Below, piece by piece: positions 57,118 through 64,000 of a DNA stretch of 64,000 nt. This DNA is from Maniola hyperantus (Eukaryota > Arthropoda > Insecta > Lepidoptera > Nymphalidae). The position numbers and the translations under genes were made by a program. A model generated the notes under the pieces. That model did no database searches. It had not been told where the DNA came from and saw only the letters and a program-made list of their open reading frames with translations. How positions within the stretch are numbered: position 1 is the first letter of the stretch; every line of letters starts with the position of its first letter. The stretch is from NCBI RefSeq assembly GCF_902806685.2, contig NC_048549.1, forward strand, positions 620,001 through 684,000, in the 5' to 3' direction.

Positions 57118-57418
57118 CAACGGACAGACAGCGGAAGCTTAGTAACAGGGCACTTTTTGAGGAGTTCGATAAAAATAATCCCATTTTTATCGAACTCCTC
57201 AAAAAGTGCCCTGTTACTAAGCTTCCGCTGTCTGTCCATTTGTCCGTATGTCAGTCAGCGGGCTGTATCTCATGAACCGTAATAAGTAGAGAATTAAAAT
57301 TTTCACAGAATGAGTATTTATTTCTATTGCACCTACAACTAATAATTATTTCAAAGTGTTATATCCTGTACGTTATGGAACCCTTCGTGGGCGAGTCTGA
57401 CTGTCACTTGACCGATTT
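57118..57418 (+). repeat. Repeat family C2 copy with a perfect 55-bp fold-back
   Basis: The family core (GCTTAGTAAC, CCGCTGTCTGTCC, a GAATGAGTATTTATTTCTATTG segment read in parts, and the CTGTCACTTGACCG tail) is present. Its 5' part is a hairpin: 57122-57176 and 57183-57237 are exact complements with a 6-base loop (AATCCC). It lies just past the INTS15 stop. Confidence 0.8.
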
Positions 57419-57488
57419 TTTTAGTTCACTCAATGTCAGCATTTGCCATAGCGGATACATCAGCACTGTCATCCAATCAGAGCACATG

Positions 57489-60400
57489 TCAAATGGTCTG
57501 CTGGTGGCATTTGATGATGATGCGCAGGAGCCGGTTCTCAGGTAGAGTGTCCAATGCAGCTAGAAGGTTACTGATGTTACCATACACACACCCGTTGGCG
57601 AGGGCAACTTGCACAGACTGGCCTATTCTGTCCAAGCAGTCCTGGAAGATAAAATAAAAACGTCATGGAACATCTGACAGAAGTGAAGCTTCCTGTCTTT
57701 CTCACTCATGGGCAAAAATAATATATGCTGCCCAGCCAATGATGCGCTTATTATTGTGAACTATTAAATACAACTAAGTAGAATTCATGATGATGAATGC
57801 ATCATCAACTTGTCTCCAGCCAACTACTGAGCACAGGTCTATTCTTTGAATGGGAAGGATTTAGACCACAGTCTACCCTGGGCAAGTACAGATTGAAAGA
57901 CTTCACACATCTTTGAGAACATTATGGTGATCTCTCAGGTATACAGGTTTCCTCAACATGTTTTTATTGCATGTAAGGTGCATTCCAAGGATAAAAACCC
58001 CATACCCCCAAATAAAAAGCTGAAGATTTCACCACTAGGCTATCACCACTTTATACACAACATTCATTCACTACCTGACCCAATCGAATGGAGACCCATG
58101 CTCAGTAGTGGGCTGGCAGTAAGATCATAATAATCTAACTATGTACAATAAATTAAAACTACCTGTAATTTAGTATCAGTTTGTAGTTTAACACCACACT
58201 TTAGCAGTTGGTGAGCATAGTTTTGCACCAAAGGCGTCAACGCCGCTAAATGCTGAGCGTTCACTGCTGTCGGAGGGCCGTGAGTTCTCCTCCCTGCTCG
58301 CAAGCTGTTCAGTACTCCAAGATGTAGCTTTAAATATAACTCTGACTCAGTTAGAAACTTGGTTGGTACTGATTTGATGATTGGAAACTTCTCATCTTCT
58401 AGTTTAATTCGCTTAATGGGCAGTTCCTCCATTTCTGTATCTGTAATTGATTTTCTAGTTTGTATAAAGTTCCATACCTCAAAAGGAAAAAAGGATCCTA
58501 TAGATGACTTCATTGTCTGTCTGTTTGTCAAGAAACATAGGGTGCTTCCCGTTGACCTAGAATCATGAAATCTTTTTTAAAAGAATATTAGCCAAGTTTA
58601 TTATGCTGACTAATATTCCCCTTTCCCCTCCAACTAAGGCTAAAGCTTGTGCTAGGAGTAGGTACGACAATAGTGCAATGGGTGAGGGTTGAACCGTCGA
58701 TCTTTCGGATTTCAGTCCGCTCCTTTACCCGTTGAGCTATCGAGTCTCTTAATTTAATTTGGCAGTTAGATAGTCTTATAGCATTGGGAAAAATCTGAAA
58801 ATCGTGAATTTGTGGTTACATCATAAAAAAATTAAAATGTGTTCATGAACAAAGAATTAGTATTTTTAATTTCAAAGTTAAAAACATAAAATGATTAATC
58901 TTGCAAAATGTCGAAAAAATACGACTGTAGTACAGGACCCTCGATGTGTGAGCCTTTAATATTACACCTTTGAGTGGTCTGCATGCACAGACACAATGTC
59001 CTCTCACTGTACAGAGCTCTTTTTGCCTGATCATCTTTATCATGTGGGCTGTGGCTGTATCTTCATCATTAATATAGTAATGTCTTCTTGACCAAATTTC
59101 GGCAGCATGGTCAATTTTGTGAGATGCATCTGCATGGGATATAGTGCACAAGTGTATGCAACAAAACACAGTGATGATGATATTTTAACTGGAAAGACAG
59201 GCGCAGGACCGATGGCTTTACGTGCTCTCCGAAACACATGGGAGAATAAGTGCCATACCAAACTATTTGTGGCCCAACCCGCCAATCAAAGCCAGGTCCT
59301 CTCATCTTCTGCAGTAAAACACCCTAACCACTAGAGTTAGACCAAAAAAGCAGTTACCTTCATCTATATAAAGAGGGGCCAATGCACACCAGTGTATCAA
59401 GCCAGCCAGTGGAGTGACAGCTCCCATTGGAATGGATCCATTCGGGAGAGACGCTGGGTTCAACTGTGCTGACATGCAGAGTGTTGGGTTGGAGTACACC
59501 TGAACAGAAATACAGGTTATTCTAGAAGTAAATTCTAGATACATATGTAGATAATTATCAGAGTTTGTTAGTACACCAACTGATCTACATTTGGGAGGAA
59601 TGTAGATAACACATTACTGCATAAAAAGTTGATGCTTTTCAGGACCAGAGTCCTGTAATAATTGAATCAAAACTCAAGTAAGATGACACTAACACAAATC
59701 TACGCTGTTTTCTTCTAGTTAAAAGTTAGCTTACATTATAAGAAATATCCAATAATGCATACATAATAGAAAAGCAAACAATAAATCAAATAAATAACTG
59801 TGTTATAGATTCCTAAATTGAACTACCCGGGTATCTTTAAAACATGAGTGAATAGGGCATCTTCTAGGTAAACGCGTCCCATCTTAGGCCACATTATCAC
59901 TTTCCATCAGGTGTGATTGTGGTCAATCGTATACCTATAATCAAATTTAAAAAAAGATATACTTCCATACATCCAGTTGTATCTAATTAGACTTAACAAA
60001 AGGAAAAACCTGTAACTTCATACCCAAGATGTAATAATTTCTAGCAAGTTCTTTGGTGGCATCTTCTTGACCCTCTGCATGTCATGCATGTACAGTTCTG
60101 TGACTGCTGTTATGAAGTTTGACACAAACTGAGGAGCCGTCGTGGCTAAGATTTTGAGGGTGTTCTGATTGGATGTGTTGAGATAAAAGTGGTCCCTGAT
60201 GACATTTTCTACCAGTTGTAGAGATTGTGGTGACGAGCAACCCATTTGTTGGAGCCATACACCTACAGCTAATAACACCTGGAAACAATATAGTAAAAAA
60301 GTCATAAGACAAGCTAAAACTGATGCTTTTCATCCACGTATGTGGTTTATAAAAAAACTTACTTTGGTTTATAAAAAATCCCATTTTGGTGAATTGATGC

Positions 60401-61647
60401 TTTCCCATGGGATAAGAAGACAGGATAGAATAAGATATTATGTCCGACTCATTTAGCTGAAATCTCAGATTTTTTTTAAAGAATATCAGCCATGTTAAAT
60501 GACTAATATTCCCCTTTCCTCTCCAACTAAGCGTCAGGCTTGTGGTAGCAGTAGGTACGACAATAGTGCAACGGGCGGGGTTTAAACCGTCGACCTTTCG
60601 GTTTTCAGTCCACTCTTTTACCAGTTGAGCTATTGAGGCTCTAAGCTATTTATATTATATTTATATTTAATAGTCAAGTTATGATTGTGTGTGAATTGAC
60701 ACTTTTACCATTATATTAGAACTATGGATATCACTTAATTTTACAAGTTTATGTAAGAAAATGTACAACTATTAAGATGAAGCATGTCATGTTGGGTCCC
60801 TAACATAATATTGTCAATGTTTGAAAACTTTTGTATGCAATCTTATAATTTACCATCATCAATATAAATGACAAGATATGCCCAAGCGGACAAAATGTTT
60901 CACGGTTTTGGAACCAAATAAATCAGCGCCACCTCTTAGATACTAATGAACGACCCGTTTGAAATCCAGACGTTACTGAGGTTGCATTGGTGCTAAATAA
61001 ACATTTTAGGACCAATGAGTCAGTGCCATTTTGCTTGTTCAATGGCCCTGTCCTTACGAAGTAATATATACCTAAGTCTATGTTTACCAAAGTTTTTTGT
61101 GGGTCTCTATAAACTCCACATCTTTTTATATTATTAAAGCAAAGTATTAGGTGTCTAAAATATTAGGTGACAAAAATAATTTAGAAAATACAACTTACAG
61201 GTGTACTGGAGGCTGAAACAGCCATGCTGGCAAGAATACTTAAGACTTTCAACTTCCTTTGGCTTTCCATACTTCCAAATAAAGATAAAAATATCGTATT
61301 CTTCGTAGTATCACTGTTACAAGCAGAGATATAGTCGCAGATTACATCTATTAGTTGTAACTCCTGCAGGGGGTTTAGACCACGTCTGTTTCCGCGTCTA
61401 TCAGTCTCGCAAAACACGAACTCTGATATTATATCCATGGCTACATCGAGCTGTTTATTCGTAGGAGCCGCTCGCCCGATTAATAATTGTTCTAAAATAT
61501 TCGTAAAAACTAAGTAAAGTACTAATATAAATGATCCGCAAAGATGAAAGATGGTTAAGTCCAGTCACCTATCTTAATAAGTGCTTCTTTTGCACAAGCC
61601 GGGAAGTCAAACTTTCTTAAAGCATGTTTTAGATCGGAAAAAGACAT
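57489..61647 (-). CDS. IntS15: Integrator complex subunit 15 (C7orf26 homologue), six exons
   Basis: Exons on the minus strand, in order, are 61569-61647, 61199-61491, 60024-60278, 59358-59499, 58163-58440 and 57489-57641. Borders are GT/AG, phases agree, and the product has 399 residues. It is the insect counterpart of human INTS15 (C7orf26), a subunit of the Integrator complex, which cleaves nascent RNA at snRNA and other Pol II genes. Matching blocks include LNPLQELQLIDVICDY, SMAVSASSTPVLLAVGVWLQ, PQFVSNFITAVTELY, TPLAGLIHWCALAPLY and the closing segment with LANGCVYGNISNLLAALDTL. Exon 1 (MSFSDLKHALRKFDFPACAK) is less conserved but splices in phase. It is head-to-head with CPSF4 (972 bases between starts). 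Introns 2, 4 and 5 hold SINEs and other repeats. Confidence 0.9.
57790..57975 (-). mobile_element. SINE family S3 fragment in INTS15 intron 5
   Basis: It carries reversed core words (ACTTCACACATCTTTGAGAA, GTATACAGGTTTCCTCAACA). A separate family fragment with GGAGACCCATGCTCAGTAGT follows at 58070-58110. Confidence 0.55.
58463..58960 (+). repeat. Repeat family C split by SINE S1, in INTS15 intron 4
   Basis: The 5' part is 58463-58572 (GTTCCATACCTCAAAAGG, CTGTCTGTTTGTCAAG), the 3' part 58750-58960 (CTGAAAATCGTGAATTTGTG, GTCGAAAAAATACGACTGTA). The repeat begins within 30 bases of the INTS15 exon 5 acceptor. Confidence 0.8.
58578..58748 (-). mobile_element. SINE family S1, nested inside repeat family C in INTS15 intron 4
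   Basis: The reversed head GGGTTGAACCGTCGATC and ACCCGTTGAGCTATCGAG is present. The family C repeat is interrupted here: ATCATGAAAT before and TTGGCAG after are contiguous in other copies. Confidence 0.85.
59869..59953 (+). mobile_element. SINE family S2, short 3' fragment in INTS15 intron 3
   Basis: GTCCCATCTTAGGCCACATT and CACTTTCCATCAGGTGTGAT match the family tail. Confidence 0.5.
60471..60642 (-). mobile_element. SINE family S1 in INTS15 intron 2
   Basis: The reversed head GGGTTTAAACCGTCGACC and ACCAGTTGAGCTATTGAGGC, with the CTAATATTCCCCTTTCCTC tail. Confidence 0.85.
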
Positions 61648-61932
61648 TTTTGGTTAAAAATTAACCGAAATTTTTAATAAAATTTCATTTAAAAACTTGG
61701 TTTTTGAAAACGACACCAATACTCAATTTTTTGATTTTGACAATTAAGCCCTATATACACTGTAGTCTGTGAATTAAGTTCACAGATTATAGGGATACTA
61801 CGTAGTTTAAGTAGTCATTCATCTGTGTAACCTATGCACAAACCTATGGTGTCCAGAAGAAAAAAAAAAAAAAAAACCTATGGTGTTTCCATTGACCACA
61901 GATCACTAGTCTAGCCATCGGCTATACCGATC

Positions 61933-61975
61933 TACCCGATATAGCCGATCGGCTAGCGATCGGCTATATCGGGTA
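61933..61975. repeat. Perfect hairpin, 19-bp arms, 5-base loop
   Basis: The left arm TACCCGATATAGCCGATCG (61933-61951) and its exact complement (61957-61975) flank GCTAG. It lies 290 bases upstream of the INTS15 start. An imperfect extension (ATCGGCTATACCGAT) precedes it. Confidence 0.8.
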
Positions 61976-62434
61976 AGGTGTATCGATATTTTAAAGCTCA
62001 AAAGAGCTAGAACCCAGCACAATTTTTTTAAACTATTTTGCTGTGGTTGCGTTAGCCACGCGTTATCTGTGCGTTAGCCCTAAAATTAAAAAACCAGAGC
62101 CGAAAGTTTAGTTTAGTAAAAAAAAAAAGAAGTTTATTATTTGTGGTTTTGTCGTTGACCACAGAGTAGGTACCAAAGAATTTGGATGTACTACTACCTT
62201 GTCGACATAGGAATAGTAGGTACCTACCTACCTACCTAGTACTTCCAACTTCTTTGCTACTACCAAAGAATTTGGAAGTACTACTATGTCGATGACTACT
62301 ACGTAGGTAGTTTTTACCTCGGCATAAATATATACCTGCGCTTTTTACCTATATAATCTATGACTTATTATTACATTTTCGCACAGCATTTTCGTCTTAG
62401 ATCTTTTTTCTGGTCGGTGGTCTTTGATTTTCTT

Positions 62435-62442
62435 TGACGTCA
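62435..62442. promoter_or_regulatory. CRE-like site TGACGTCA
   Basis: A perfect 8-base palindrome of the CREB/ATF type, about 180 bases upstream of the CPSF4 start codon. Binding is an inference from the motif alone. Confidence 0.35.
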
Positions 62443-62618
62443 TACTGGTCTGTGGTTCCTGGGTTTCTACGGATTACGTCTGTGGTTCAGGTTGACGCAC
62501 AGAGTACTTTTGGGTTGACGTTTCGTTTCAGAATTATTATTACACGAATTTCTGTTTTCCTAAAAAATTGTTTTTCAAGTCAATTAGGGATTAAAACGTT
62601 AGATAAAATCGTTTTAAA

Positions 62619-64000
62619 ATGGAAATATTAGTTGCAAATGTAGATCACATGAAATTTGATATAGATTACGCATTAGAACAACAGTATGGAGCTTTACCTT
62701 TGCCTTTTCCTGGGATGGACAGTAAGTCGTTTTAAGTTTTTTAATAGTACTATTTAATGTACTGCTTTAAATGATCGTTTTAACGATTTGAAATGTGTAA
62801 TTGTAGAATCGACAGCAGCGGTGTGTGAATTCTTTAGTCAACCTGGGGGGTGTAATAATGGTCCCCAATGCCCCTACCGGCACGTGAGAGGGGACCGAAC
62901 GGTTGTCTGCAAGCATTGGCTGCGAGGTCTGTGTAAGAAAGGGGACCAGTGCGAGTTCCTCCACGAGTATGACATGACAAAGATGCCCGAGTGTTATTTC
63001 TATGCTAGATTCAATGCATGTCATAATAAAGAGTGCCCGTTTCTGCATATTGACCCGGAGAGTAAGATTAAGGATTGTCCATGGTAAGTTCAACTTTCAA
63101 CTATACATAGAGCGGAATAGGTTGTGCAATTTGGGGTGAACAACCTTTAACATTATCATACTAGTATGGATACAACTACAGGATTCTGGGATTGTGATTC
63201 TATGTTGTTTTTTTGGGTATTTATTTTATCCATAAAACAAGAGAAGGTATCTTAAAAATTAAATAATGGTTTGAATAATGTAAAATATTCTCACTCAAAA
63301 TCATGATGACTGAACTTGTGGGCTTGGTGTAATGAAAGAGAGTTCTGAGAGAATATAGTATGTAATATTTTGATAAAAACCCACATAATTGAGACAATGA
63401 AATTAAACATAAAGCTTGTATTGAAGAATATTATTTCTAATGATCATCAGTAATGCAATTTGTTCCTGTGGAATGCAGAGTAATTCATATAAGATGAGCA
63501 ATGATAAACTGTACATGGTAACATCAAAACACCATAATATTGCCATTATAATATGATTTTTCTAACATCACCAAAACCACCTTCTTTATAATTCACTAGC
63601 TGATGCCCGCGACTTCGTCCGCGTGAAATTAGGGTTATTAAAAATTCTGTGGGAACTCTTTGATTTTCCAGGATAAAAAGTAGCCTATATATCACTCTCC
63701 AGGTCTTTCTCTATCTATACCCGTGCAAAAAATCACGTCAATCCGTTGAACCGTTGCGACGTGATTGAAGGAGAAACCAACAAACAAACACACTTTCGCA
63801 TTTATAATAAGGGTACTGATTAAGTGTTTAACTGATCTTACAAATATTATTTCCAGGTATGACAGAGGGTTCTGTAGACATGGGCCCCACTGCAGGCACC
63901 GACATGTGCGGCGAGTGTTATGCATGAACTACTTAACAGGGCTCTGCCCCGACGGCCCTAGCTGCAAGTACATGCACCCAAGGTTTGAACTGCCTGCCCC
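62619..64000 (+). CDS. Cpsf4: Cleavage and polyadenylation specificity factor subunit 4 (CPSF30/Clipper), 5' part
   Basis: CPSF4 is the CCCH zinc-finger subunit that binds the AAUAAA signal in mRNA 3'-end formation. Exons are 62619-62721, 62807-63083 and 63857 to the window edge; the gene runs off the right end after 174 codons. After the N-terminus MEILVANVDHMKF and GMDKSTAAVC come five CCCH fingers: C-x8-C-x5-C-x3-H starting at VCEFF; the finger with CKHWLRGLCKKGDQCEFLH; the one from CYFYARFNACHNKECPFLH; the one from CPWYDRGFCRHGPHC; and the one from CMNYLTGLCPDGPSC. The order and spacing match fly Clp and human CPSF4. The Trp codon of finger 4 is split across intron 2 (TG then G), which confirms the join. 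The C-terminal zinc knuckle expected from the family lies outside the window. Confidence 0.95.
63598..63822 (+). mobile_element. LINE-like 3' repeat family A in CPSF4 intron 2
   Basis: TAGCTGATGCCCGCGACTTC to TTATAATAAGGGTACTGATT. It ends about 35 bases before the CPSF4 exon 3 acceptor at 63856. Confidence 0.8.

Larger units (their letters stand above)
61648..62618. promoter_or_regulatory. Head-to-head INTS15/CPSF4 promoter region
   Basis: The 971 bases between the two start codons must hold both promoters. A perfect CRE palindrome TGACGTCA lies at 62435-62442, about 180 bases ahead of CPSF4. A 19-base hairpin is at 61933-61975. The phrase ACCAAAGAATTTGGA is repeated at 62172 and 62265, next to TACC-rich repeats. 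CTGTGGT-type motifs recur at 62445-62490. There is no clear TATA box. Confidence 0.5.

Overview
The window is nuclear DNA from an insect, most likely a butterfly or moth (Lepidoptera). Host genes are split by short introns with GT/AG borders, and all recognisable proteins are insect-like orthologues. The spaces between genes are AT-rich and packed with interspersed repeats of lepidopteran character: tRNA-derived SINEs, short LINE 3' ends that begin with a CCCGCGACTTCGTCCGCG core, fold-back MITEs and CAGT microsatellite tails. No bacterial, viral or organellar gene was seen. The exact species cannot be told from the sequence.

Layout. Positions 1-33,912 hold no protein gene that I can support. 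They are a mosaic of at least eight repeat families. Two parts stand out: a repeat-poor, CpG-richer stretch at 16,660-17,116 that ends in a splice donor and looks like a non-coding first exon, and a 181-bp tandem array at 18,561-19,085. Positions 34,096-38,356 (+) encode, in four exons, a 405-residue class A G-protein-coupled receptor that lacks the amine-binding Asp. A 33-codon upstream ORF sits in the same frame, one stop codon ahead. Positions 40,911-41,060 (-) hold an unrecognised open segment that looks like a terminal exon with a poly(A) signal. Positions 41,154-46,585 (-) are a full-length non-LTR retrotransposon of the I group. Both its ORFs are open, it has a poly(A) tail, and a 12-bp target-site duplication can be seen. 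Positions 47,235-53,981 (-) are one huge exon of the nonsense-mediated-decay kinase SMG1. The rest of the SMG1 kinase tail and its FATC domain were not found in the window.

The right quarter is a compact block of RNA-metabolism genes: RRP7A (+, 55,588-56,451, ribosomal RNA processing), INTS15 (-, 57,489-61,647, six exons, Integrator complex) and CPSF4 (+, from 62,619 and running off the edge, mRNA 3'-end formation). With SMG1 this makes four neighbouring housekeeping genes for RNA production or quality control. They lie as divergent (SMG1/RRP7A), convergent (RRP7A/INTS15) and divergent (INTS15/CPSF4) pairs. This is probably ordinary housekeeping synteny, not an operon.

I did not find a clear new molecular system. 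The observations most worth following are the intact I-group element with its target-site duplication, the missing SMG1 C-terminus together with the unexplained terminal-exon-like segment, the same-frame upstream ORF of the receptor, and several long near-perfect fold-backs.
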